Shown here piece by piece: positions 43,583 through 50,468 of a stretch of DNA of 64,000 nucleotides (its first letter is position 1; every line of letters starts with the position of its first letter). The translations under genes and the position numbers were made by a program. The DNA is from Pseudomonas moraviensis (GTDB lineage: Bacteria; Pseudomonadota; Gammaproteobacteria; Pseudomonadales; Pseudomonadaceae). The stretch spans positions 2,790,001 through 2,854,000 of the forward strand of contig NZ_LT629788.1 of NCBI RefSeq assembly GCF_900105805.1, read 5' to 3'. The notes beneath the pieces were generated by a model. The model saw only the letters and a list, made by a program, of their open reading frames with translations, made no database searches and was not told the DNA's origin.

Positions 43583-43686
43583 CCTGTAGGAGCTGCCGAA
43601 GGCTGCGATCTTTTGATCTTGTCTTTTCAAATCAAGATCAAGATCAAGATCAAGATCAAAAGATCGCAGCCTTCGGCAGCTCCTAC
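43583..43686. repeat. AAAAGATCGCAGCC-family inverted pair with an ATCAAG array in its loop
   Basis: CTGTAGGAGCTGCCGAAGGC and its inverse form the outer stem. The loop holds ATCAAG four times in a row from 43631 to 43654, then ATCAAA. It lies in the convergent gap between rmf and pyrD. Confidence 0.88.
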
Positions 43687-43697
43687 GGGGACCGGTG

Positions 43698-44720
43698 TTA
43701 TCTGCGCAATGCGGCGATCGCATCCACCGATTCACGAATCAGCGCCGGACCTTTATAGATGAAGCCCGAATAGATCTGCACCAGGCTCGCGCCGGCAGTG
43801 ATTTTCTCCGCCGCGTGCTTGCCTTCGGTAATCCCGCCCGCGGCAATGATCGGCAAACGCCCGGCCAACTCGCCCGCCAGCACTTTCACGGTGTGGGTGC
43901 TCTTCTCACGCACCGGCGCCCCCGACAGACCGCCCGCCTCGTCGCCATGTTCCATGCCTTCGACGCCGACACGGCTCAGGGTGGTGTTGGTGGCAATCAC
44001 CGCGTCCATCCCGGTTTCGAGCAGCGCCTGGGCCACCTGCGCGGTTTCTTCGTCGGTCATGTCAGGCGCAATCTTGATCGCCAGCGGCACATGCTTGCCG
44101 TGACGCAACGCCAGTTCGGCACGGCGCGTGGCCAGATCCGCAAGTAATTGCTTGAGCGAGTCACCGAACTGCAGGCTGCGCAGGCCCGGAGTGTTCGGCG
44201 AGCTGACGTTGACGGTGACGTAGCTGGCGTGGGCGTAGACCTTGTCCAGGCAGATCAGGTAGTCGTCGACCGCACGCTCGACCGGGGTGTCGAAGTTCTT
44301 GCCGATGTTGATCCCCAGCACGCCCTGGTATTTCGCCGCAGCGACCCGCGCCAGCAGGTTGTCCACACCGAGGTTGTTGAAACCCATGCGGTTGATGATC
44401 GCCTGGGCTTCCGGCAGGCGGAAGATCCGCGGTTTCGGATTACCCGGCTGCGGACGCGGGGTCACGGTGCCGATTTCGACGAAACCGAAACCCAGTTGCG
44501 CAAAGCCATCGATGGCCGCGCCATTCTTGTCCAGACCTGCCGCCAACCCCACCGGGTTCGGGAACTCGAGCCCCATGACGGTCACCGGCATCTTCGCCGG
44601 TGCCTTGCTCAGCAAGCCGTTGAGACCCAAACGTCCGCCCGCGCCGATCAGATCCAGCGACAGATCGTGGGAGGTTTCCGGGGAAAGTTTGAACAACAGC
44701 TGACGGGCCAGGGTGTACAT
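43698..44720 (-). CDS. pyrD: Dihydroorotate dehydrogenase (quinone), class 2
   Basis: 340 residues from the ATG at 44720 (the frame extends to 44771 without support). Class 2 features: an N-terminal membrane-associating helix pair (MYTLARQLLFKLSPETSHDL), NPVGLAAGLDKNG (about 54-66), NVSSPNTPGLRSLQ with the catalytic Ser (about 170-183) and GGLSGAPVREKSTHTVK. It oxidises dihydroorotate with FMN and quinone in pyrimidine synthesis. Confidence 0.97.
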   Translation of the reverse strand: MYTLARQLLFKLSPETSHDLSLDLIGAGGRLGLNGLLSKAPAKMPVTVMGLEFPNPVGLAAGLDKNGAAIDGFAQLGFGFVEIGTVTPRPQPGNPKPRIFRLPEAQAIINRMGFNNLGVDNLLARVAAAKYQGVLGINIGKNFDTPVERAVDDYLICLDKVYAHASYVTVNVSSPNTPGLRSLQFGDSLKQLLADLATRRAELALRHGKHVPLAIKIAPDMTDEETAQVAQALLETGMDAVIATNTTLSRVGVEGMEHGDEAGGLSGAPVREKSTHTVKVLAGELAGRLPIIAAGGITEGKHAAEKITAGASLVQIYSGFIYKGPALIRESVDAIAALRR

Positions 44721-44809
44721 GGGCGGCAATGACTCGGGCGGCGAAAAGAGGCGGCGATTATAGCCGGGCATCGTCCCCCGGCGCGAGGCGCCTGCACGAA
44801 TCAGGTGAC

Positions 44810-44825
44810 TGGCATATGCCTTGCA
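44810..44825 (+). promoter_or_regulatory. Sigma-54 promoter of nasST
   Basis: TGGCATATGCCTTGCA: -24 GG at 44811-44812 and -12 GC at 44823-44824, exactly ten bases between, with the full TTGCA -12 element. Start of transcription is expected near 44836, five bases before the first leader hairpin. Confidence 0.75.
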
Positions 44826-44840
44826 CCGCCCTGTTCATCA

Positions 44841-44928
44841 GTCTGCCGACCAATGACGGCGCGCAGACCAGGACAATGGCGTCGTCCTCGGGTTTTGCCT
44901 GCGCAGAATCCGGGACGACGTTTTTTTT
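44841..44928 (+). promoter_or_regulatory. ANTAR-type leader with terminator upstream of nasS
   Basis: P1 is at 44841-44868: GTCTGC/GCAGAC outer stem, inner CG and CC pairs with one bulged base on each side, hexaloop AATGAC (A1, G4). P2 is at 44870-44885: AGGAC, loop AATGGC (A1, G4), GTCGT, with one mismatch. The terminator follows: CGTCGTCC (44880-44887) pairs with GGACGACG (44913-44920), then eight T (44921-44928). P2 and the terminator share 44880-44885, so only one can form. This is the arrangement bound by NasR/NasT-type antiterminators. The nasS ribosome-binding site GAGG follows directly. Confidence 0.75.
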
Positions 44929-44938
44929 GAGGTAGCGT

Positions 44939-46150
44939 ATGAACGAAACGTCCATGGGGCCTCTGGCCTGGGTCAATGGCAGCGATGCGCCGGAAAAGAG
45001 CGCGATCAATCTCGGCTTCATGGCACTGAGCGACTGCGCCTCGGTGGTGGTCGCCGCCACCCAGGGCTTCGCCCAGCCCTACGGGCTGACGCTGAACCTC
45101 AAGCGGCAGGCGTCGTGGGCCAACCTGCGCGACCAACTGGTCAGCGGCGAACTGGATGCCGCCCACAGCCTGTACGGGCTGATTTATGCGGTGCACCTGG
45201 GCATCGGTGGGATCGCCCCGACCGACATGGCAGTGCTGATGGGCCTGAACCAGAATGGCCAGAGCCTCAACCTCTCGCATGGTCTACAGCAGGCTGGCGT
45301 GAACAGTCCTGAAGCGCTGGATCGGCATGTGCACCAAAGCCGCGCAAAACTGACCTTCGCCCAGACCTTCCCCACCGGCACCCACGCGATGTGGCTTTAT
45401 TACTGGCTGGCGAGCCAGGGCATTCACCCGTTGCAGGATGTCGACAGCGTGGTGGTGCCGCCACCGCAAATGGTCGCGCACCTGCAAGCCGGGCGCATCG
45501 ACGGTTTTTGCGTCGGCGAACCGTGGGCAGCCAGCGCGGTGCAGCAGGATCTGGGTTTCACTTTAGCCACCAGCCAGAGCATCTGGCCCGACCACCCGGA
45601 AAAAGTCCTCGGCTGCACCCGTGAATTCGTCGAGCAATATCCGAACACCGCGCGGGCGCTGGTCATGGCCATTCTTGAGGCCAGCCGCTTTATCGAACAA
45701 AGCCCGGAGAATCGCCGCAGCACCGCGCAATTGCTCAGTGCCGCCGAATACCTCGACACCCCGGCCGCGTGCATCGAGCCGCGCTTCATGGGTGACTACG
45801 CCGACGGCCTCGGCAATCGCTGGCAGGACCCGCACGCGCTGCGCTTTCATGGCGCAGGCGAGGTCAATCTGCCCTATCTCTCCGACGGCATGTGGTTCAT
45901 GACCCAGTTCCGCCGCTGGGGTCTGCTGCGCGAGGATCCGGATTATCTGGCCGTCGCCCGGAAGGTTCAGCGTCTGGATCTGTACCGCGAGGCCGCCAGC
46001 GCTGTCGGTGTGGCAGCTGCCCATGCAGACCTGCGCAGCAGCCAGTTGCTCGACGGCAAGGTCTGGGACGGCAGCGATCCGGCGGGCTATGCACGCAGTT
46101 TCAAACTGCATGCCCTGAACGACGCCGCCCCCCTTCTCGCCCAGCGCTGA
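44939..46150 (+). CDS. nasS: Nitrate/nitrite sensor NasS (NrtA-like, cytoplasmic)
   Basis: 403 residues, a two-lobe binding fold of the NrtA/CmpA type (LGFMALSDCASVVVAATQGF, FCVGEPWAASAVQQ). There is no signal peptide, so it stays in the cytoplasm, as expected for NasS and unlike transporter-bound NrtA. Known NasS proteins bind NasT and hold it inactive until nitrate or nitrite is bound. It is followed by nasT after 14 bases. GAGG lies six bases before the ATG. Confidence 0.9.
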   Translation: MNETSMGPLAWVNGSDAPEKSAINLGFMALSDCASVVVAATQGFAQPYGLTLNLKRQASWANLRDQLVSGELDAAHSLYGLIYAVHLGIGGIAPTDMAVLMGLNQNGQSLNLSHGLQQAGVNSPEALDRHVHQSRAKLTFAQTFPTGTHAMWLYYWLASQGIHPLQDVDSVVVPPPQMVAHLQAGRIDGFCVGEPWAASAVQQDLGFTLATSQSIWPDHPEKVLGCTREFVEQYPNTARALVMAILEASRFIEQSPENRRSTAQLLSAAEYLDTPAACIEPRFMGDYADGLGNRWQDPHALRFHGAGEVNLPYLSDGMWFMTQFRRWGLLREDPDYLAVARKVQRLDLYREAASAVGVAAAHADLRSSQLLDGKVWDGSDPAGYARSFKLHALNDAAPLLAQR

Positions 46151-46164
46151 CAGGAGACGCCAAC

Positions 46165-46740
46165 ATGTTGCGCATTCTGCTGATCAACGACACCGCGAAA
46201 AAAGTCGGCCGCCTGAAAGCGGCGCTGACCGAGGCCGGCTTCGAGGTGATCGACGAGTCAGGGCTGACCATCGATCTGCCGGCGCGCGTCGAAACGGTGC
46301 GCCCGGACGTGATCCTGATCGATACCGAGTCACCGAGCCGTGATGTCATGGAGCAAGTGGTGCTGGTCAGCCGCGACCAGCCACGGCCGATCGTGATGTT
46401 TACCGATGAACATGACCCGGGCGTGATGCGTCAGGCGATCAAGTCCGGGGTCAGCGCCTACATCGTCGAAGGCATCCACGCCCAACGTCTGCAGCCGATT
46501 CTCGATGTGGCGATGGCACGCTTCGAGAGTGACCAGGCCTTGCGCGCGCAATTGCAGGCCCGTGACCAGCAACTGGCCGAACGCAAGCGCATCGAACTTG
46601 CCAAGGGTCTGCTGATGAAAATGAAGGACTGCAACGAAGAAGAGGCCTACACCCTGATGCGCCGCCAGGCCATGAGCCGCCAGCAGAAACTGATTCAAGT
46701 GGCGGAGCAGATTATTGCGATGAGTGAGTTGCTGGGCTGA
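46165..46740 (+). CDS. nasT: Nitrate-responsive antiterminator NasT (ANTAR)
   Basis: 191 residues from the ATG at 46165 (GGAG upstream; the longer frame lies inside nasS). A receiver-like N-terminal domain (LRILLINDTAKKVGRLKAAL, then ILIDTESPSRD with an Asp at the usual place) leads to a coiled helix and a C-terminal ANTAR domain (IELAKGLLMKMKDCNEEEAY, TLMRRQAMSRQQ). ANTAR domains bind pairs of hairpins with six-base loops and prevent terminator formation. Three such leaders are in this locus. Confidence 0.93.
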   Translation: MLRILLINDTAKKVGRLKAALTEAGFEVIDESGLTIDLPARVETVRPDVILIDTESPSRDVMEQVVLVSRDQPRPIVMFTDEHDPGVMRQAIKSGVSAYIVEGIHAQRLQPILDVAMARFESDQALRAQLQARDQQLAERKRIELAKGLLMKMKDCNEEEAYTLMRRQAMSRQQKLIQVAEQIIAMSELLG

Positions 46741-46758
46741 GGCGTTCTCACCGCTGAA

Positions 46759-46940
46759 GAGCCCCTCACCCTAGCCCTCTCCCGGAGGGAGAGGGAACCG
46801 ATTGGGGGATGCTCGGGAAATACGCCGACCTGCAATTTCTTTTGTGAATCCATAATCGACTCGGTCGTTCAGGTCGCTGTATTCGTTGGAACAACATGGT
46901 CAGTCCCCTCTCCCTCTGGGAGAGGGCTAGGGTGAGGGGC
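46759..46940. repeat. Inverted repeat of the CCCTCACCC/GGGAGAGGG family (copy 3 of 3)
   Basis: GAGCCCCTCACCCTAGCCCT at the left and GGAGAGGGCTAGGGTGAGGG at the right, about 105 bases between the arms. It ends 17 bases before the narK sigma-54 promoter. Confidence 0.88.
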
Positions 46941-46957
46941 TTTCGCTTTTCAGCTTT

Positions 46958-46973
46958 TGGCACAAATCTCGCT
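46958..46973 (+). promoter_or_regulatory. Sigma-54 promoter of narK
   Basis: TGGCACAAATCTCGCT: -24 GG at 46959-46960 and -12 GC at 46971-46972 with exact ten-base spacing. The -12 element is TCGCT, one change from TTGCT. Start expected near 46984. Confidence 0.75.
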
Positions 46974-46987
46974 ATGTAATCCGCACA

Positions 46988-47070
46988 GGTAACCAACGGC
47001 GGTTGCCCCACCTACGACAAAGACGTCGCTCACCCCGTTCGCCCCCGGCGAATCAGGTAGCGGCGTTTTT
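46988..47070 (+). promoter_or_regulatory. ANTAR-type leader with terminator upstream of narK
   Basis: P1 is at 46988-47007: GGTAACC, hexaloop AACGGC (A1, G4), GGTTGCC. P2 is at 47015-47028: CGAC, hexaloop AAAGAC (A1, G4), GTCG. The terminator: ACGTCGCT (47023-47030) pairs with AGCGGCGT (47059-47066); inner ACC/GGT and TTCGCC/GGCGAA pairs lengthen it; TTTTT ends at 47070. P2 and the terminator share 47023-47028. A further hairpin with AGAGAAC lies downstream at 47078-47096. Confidence 0.8.
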
Positions 47071-47077
47071 GCGTTTT

Positions 47078-47096
47078 GGCCCCAGAGAACGGGGCC
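47078..47096 (+). promoter_or_regulatory. Extra hairpin with AGAGAAC loop in the narK leader
   Basis: GGCCCC, loop AGAGAAC, GGGGCC. The same loop sequence occurs in the nirB leader at 50336-50351. Here it lies after the terminator; there it lies before the second hexaloop hairpin. Confidence 0.55.
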
Positions 47097-47169
47097 GGTG
47101 GTGCGGCCGTGAGGCGCTCCACCTGCTGTGCATGACTCCTTTCGAGACTCTTTTCAGCCGAGGTGCGCG

Positions 47170-48381
47170 ATGAATTCAAGCTTCTGGAAATCCGGCCATA
47201 CCCCGACCCTGTTCGCGGCCTTCCTGTATTTCGACCTGAGCTTCATGGTCTGGTACCTGCTCGGCCCGCTGGCCGTGCAAATTGCCGCCGACCTGCACCT
47301 GACCACCCAGCAACGCGGCCTCGTCGTCGCCACGCCGATTCTGGCGGGGGCGGTGTTGCGCTTTGCCATGGGCATGCTCGCCGATCGCCTGTCGCCGAAG
47401 ACCGCAGGGCTGATCGGCCAGGTCATCGTCATCTGCGCACTGTTCGGCGCATGGAAACTGGGTATCCACAGTTATGAACAGGCGCTGATCCTCGGTCTGT
47501 TCCTCGGCATGGCCGGTGCGTCGTTTGCCGTGGCCCTGCCTCTGGCGTCGCAATGGTACCCGCCAGAACATCAGGGCAAAGCCATGGGCATCGCCGGCGC
47601 GGGCAACTCCGGCACTGTGTTCGCCGCACTGCTCGCGCCGGTAATTGCTGCAGCGTTCGGCTGGAGCAACGTTTTCGGATTTGCCCTGATCCCGCTGGTC
47701 CTGACTCTGGTGCTGTTTGCCTGGCTGGCGAAAAACGCACCGCAACGGCCGAAAGCGAAAGCCATGGCCGACTACTTCAAGGCCCTCGGTGATCGCGACA
47801 GCTGGTGGTTCATGTTTTTCTACAGCGTCACCTTCGGCGGCTTCATCGGCCTGGCCAGCGCCCTGCCCGGTTACTTCAACGATCAATACGGTCTGAGCCC
47901 GGTGACCGCCGGCTACTACACCGCGGCCTGCGTGTTCGGCGGCAGCCTGATGCGGCCGTTGGGTGGTGCGCTGGCCGATCGATTCGGTGGCATCCGCACC
48001 TTGCTGGCGATGTACACCGTTGCCGCCATCTGCATCGCCGCCGTCGGCTTCAACCTGCCAAGTTCCTACGCGGCGCTGGCGCTTTTCGTCTGCACCATGC
48101 TCGGATTAGGCGCGGGCAACGGTGCGGTTTTCCAACTGGTGCCGCAGCGTTTTCGTCTGGAGATCGGCGTGATGACCGGGCTGATCGGCATGGCCGGCGG
48201 TATCGGCGGCTTCGCCCTGGCGGCGGGCATGGGCGCGATCAAGCAAAGCACCGGCAGCTATCAACTGGCGCTGTGGTTGTTCGCCAGCCTCGGTGTGTTG
48301 GCGTGGTTTGGCCTGCACGGCGTCAAACGTCGCTGGAGAACCACTTGGGGTTCGGCGGCAGTAACGGCGGCGCGAGTCTGA
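47170..48381 (+). CDS. narK: Nitrate/nitrite MFS transporter (NarK/NasA type)
   Basis: 403 residues, twelve hydrophobic helices. Nitrate porter features: LSFMVWYLLGPLAVQIAADL in helix 1, VATPILAGAVLRFAMGMLAD, and GAGNSGTVFAALLAPVIA, a nitrate signature with Gly-rich helix. It imports nitrate (and possibly exports nitrite) for assimilation. The ATG at 47170 has AGGTG upstream. The next gene starts seven bases after its stop, so the two are one unit. Confidence 0.93.
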   Translation: MNSSFWKSGHTPTLFAAFLYFDLSFMVWYLLGPLAVQIAADLHLTTQQRGLVVATPILAGAVLRFAMGMLADRLSPKTAGLIGQVIVICALFGAWKLGIHSYEQALILGLFLGMAGASFAVALPLASQWYPPEHQGKAMGIAGAGNSGTVFAALLAPVIAAAFGWSNVFGFALIPLVLTLVLFAWLAKNAPQRPKAKAMADYFKALGDRDSWWFMFFYSVTFGGFIGLASALPGYFNDQYGLSPVTAGYYTAACVFGGSLMRPLGGALADRFGGIRTLLAMYTVAAICIAAVGFNLPSSYAALALFVCTMLGLGAGNGAVFQLVPQRFRLEIGVMTGLIGMAGGIGGFALAAGMGAIKQSTGSYQLALWLFASLGVLAWFGLHGVKRRWRTTWGSAAVTAARV

Positions 48382-48388
48382 GGCTTCA

Positions 48389-50059
48389 ATGGCCCTGCAA
48401 CTGAGTTTCGCCGAAGCCAGCGCCACCGGCCCGCGCGCGGAGAATCAGGACGCCCTGCGTTCGGTGACACCGGCGCCGGCCTTGGCGCTGAGCAAGGGCT
48501 TTCTGTTCGCCATCGCCGACGGCGTCAGTCAATGCGCCGACGGCGGCCTCGCCGCGCGTTCGACCTTGCAGGCGCTGGCACTGGACTACTACGCCACGCC
48601 GGAAACCTGGAGCGTGGCCCAGGCGCTGGATCGATTGCTGCTCGCGCAAAACCGCTGGCTGCAGGCCAATGGCGGCGGGCAACCGCTGCTGACCACGGTC
48701 AGCGCGCTGGTGATGCGCGGTCGGCGCTTCACCCTCGCGCATGTCGGCGATTGCCGGGTCTATCGCTGGCATGCCGAGCGGTTGCAGCGCATCAGCGAGG
48801 ATCACGTCTGGGAGCAACCGGGCATGCAGCATGTGCTCAAACGTGCGCTCGGGCTCGATCAGCATCTGGTGCTGGACTTCCTCGACGGCGAACTGCGTGA
48901 GGGCGAAAGCTTCGTGCTGCTCAGCGACGGCGTCTGGTCGACCTTGGGCGATACCGCAATCGCGGCGGTTCTGCGTGATCAGCCGGATCTGCACAGCGCG
49001 GCGCACACTCTGGTCAACGCCGCGCATCTGGCCGGCAGTCAGGACAACGCCAGTGCCCTGCTGGTGCGCGTCGATGCGCTGGGCGAATCGAACATCGGCG
49101 ATGCGCTGGTGCAACTGCAGCAATGGCCGCTGCCGCCAGCGCTGAAACCCGGACAAGCTTTCGAAGGCTGGCAGGTGCAGAGCATCGTCGGCCAGAGCCA
49201 GCAATCGCTGCTGTATCGCGTGCTCGATGGTCATGGCCAGCCGTGGCTGTTGAAGACCTTGCCGACGCGCCTGGCCGACGATCCACAGGCCGGGCAAGCG
49301 CTGCTGTCCGAGGAATGGTTCCTCAAGCGCGTGGCAGGCCGGCATTTTCCGCAAATCCATGCCTGCACCCAGCGTCAGCATTTGTACTACGTGATGCGCG
49401 AATATGCCGGGACGACGTTGGCCGTAGCGTTTCAACACGGCGGCCCGCTGCCATTGGCGCAATGGCAGGACATCGCCGAGCGCCTGCTGCGCGCGGTGGG
49501 GCTGTTGCATCGGCGGCAAATTCTGCACCGCGATATCAAACCGGAAAATCTCCTGCTGGGTGATGATGGCGAGCTGCGCTTGCTGGATTTCGGGCTGGCT
49601 TATTGCCCGGGCTTGTCGGAAGACGCGCCGGCGACATTGCCGGGAACGCCAAGCTTCATTGCTCCGGAAGCGTTTCGCGGCGAACCACCGAATTCACAGC
49701 AGGATTTGTATTCAGTTGGCGTCACCCTTTATTACCTGCTCACCGGGCATTTTCCCTACGGCGAGATCGAAGCTTTCCAGCGGCCCCGGTTTGGCGTGCC
49801 GGTCAGTGCCAGTCGCTATCGACCGGACTTGCCGGAATGGCTGGCGCAGAGCCTGGAACGCGGCGTCGCAGCCGATCCGCAGCAACGCTTTGAAACCGCT
49901 GAAGAGTGGTTGCTGGTGCTGGAACAGGGTGAGCGCCGCAGCCTGAGCGTGCGACCCCGGCCTTTACTGGAGCGGGAGCCATTGAAGGTCTGGCGGAGCA
50001 TGGCCTTGGTGGCGTTGCTGGGGAATATCGTGCTGCTGGTTTTGTTGTTTCATGGCTGA
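48389..50059 (+). CDS. Fused PP2C phosphatase and Ser/Thr protein kinase, membrane anchored
   Basis: 556 residues. Residues 1-235 form a PP2C phosphatase: ENQDALR, ADGVSQCADGG, HVGDCRVYRWHAERL, LSDGVWSTLGD and SQDNASALLV supply the metal-binding Asp residues. Residues about 250-515 form a Hanks-type kinase: catalytic loop HRDIKPENLL (about 380-389) and DFG (about 395). A single C-terminal helix (MALVALLGNIVLLVLLF) anchors it, so both domains face the cytoplasm. It follows narK by seven bases. A homologue is in the same place in P. aeruginosa. Its targets are unknown; transporter or reductase control is a reasonable guess. Confidence 0.93.
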   Translation: MALQLSFAEASATGPRAENQDALRSVTPAPALALSKGFLFAIADGVSQCADGGLAARSTLQALALDYYATPETWSVAQALDRLLLAQNRWLQANGGGQPLLTTVSALVMRGRRFTLAHVGDCRVYRWHAERLQRISEDHVWEQPGMQHVLKRALGLDQHLVLDFLDGELREGESFVLLSDGVWSTLGDTAIAAVLRDQPDLHSAAHTLVNAAHLAGSQDNASALLVRVDALGESNIGDALVQLQQWPLPPALKPGQAFEGWQVQSIVGQSQQSLLYRVLDGHGQPWLLKTLPTRLADDPQAGQALLSEEWFLKRVAGRHFPQIHACTQRQHLYYVMREYAGTTLAVAFQHGGPLPLAQWQDIAERLLRAVGLLHRRQILHRDIKPENLLLGDDGELRLLDFGLAYCPGLSEDAPATLPGTPSFIAPEAFRGEPPNSQQDLYSVGVTLYYLLTGHFPYGEIEAFQRPRFGVPVSASRYRPDLPEWLAQSLERGVAADPQQRFETAEEWLLVLEQGERRSLSVRPRPLLEREPLKVWRSMALVALLGNIVLLVLLFHG

Positions 50060-50070
50060 GACCGTGTTGC

Positions 50071-50144
50071 GGCGATCGCGAGCAGGCTCACTCCTACAAT
50101 TTGGAATGCGTTCCCCTGTAGGAGTGAGCCTGCTCGCGATGGCG
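50071..50144. repeat. REPIN, GAGTGAGCCTGCTCGCGAT type
   Basis: GATCGCGAGCAGGCTCACTC and its inverse, about 22 bases apart, between the kinase gene and the nirB promoter. Confidence 0.9.
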
Positions 50145-50267
50145 CCAGACCTGGCAGCGCAAACCCTCCGTAGATAAAGCGCCACGAACGAGCAACACGC
50201 CTCGATTCGGTGCAGAAAACGTACGTGAGCTGTAGGAAAAGCCCAATAAATCCGCGCATCCCCAAGT

Positions 50268-50283
50268 TGGCACAACCACTGCA
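50268..50283 (+). promoter_or_regulatory. Sigma-54 promoter of nirBD-nasA-cobA
   Basis: TGGCACAACCACTGCA: -24 GG at 50269-50270 and -12 GC at 50281-50282 with exact ten-base spacing; -12 element CTGCA, one change from TTGCA. Start expected near 50294. Confidence 0.8.
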
Positions 50284-50312
50284 TTACCCCAATCACCACA
50301 CATAAAGCCCAA

Positions 50313-50399
50313 CCTTCAACGACGAAGGCTGCGCTTCCCGAGAGAACGGGACCAGGACAAAGGCGTCCTCGCTAGGCAACTAGCGGGACGCCTTTTTTT
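50313..50399 (+). promoter_or_regulatory. ANTAR-type leader with terminator upstream of nirB
   Basis: P1 is at 50313-50328: CCTTC, hexaloop AACGAC (A1, G4), GAAGG. A middle hairpin at 50336-50351: TCCCG, loop AGAGAA (A1, G4), CGGGA. P2 is at 50354-50369: AGGAC, hexaloop AAAGGC (A1, G4), GTCCT. The terminator: AAAGGCGTCC (50359-50368) pairs with GGACGCCTTT, with GCTAG/CTAGC inside and a seven-T run to 50399. P2 and the terminator share 50359-50368 and exclude each other. This is a textbook NasT-type attenuator. Confidence 0.85.
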
Positions 50400-50468
50400 G
50401 TTTGCGCGAAATTTGTCGAGCAAGGCCCGACGGCCCCCAGAGGCCAGCCGCAGCTCCCGGAGAACCTG

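Noticed and set aside
43631..43660. ATCAAG array as a CRISPR or a regulatory direct repeat
   Set aside because: Units are six bases with no spacers; it is a simple sequence repeat in a palindrome loop.
44793..44809. TGCACGAATCAGGTGAC as an NtrC site at nasS
   Set aside because: It resembles half of the consensus but abuts the -24 element, where an upstream activator site is not expected.
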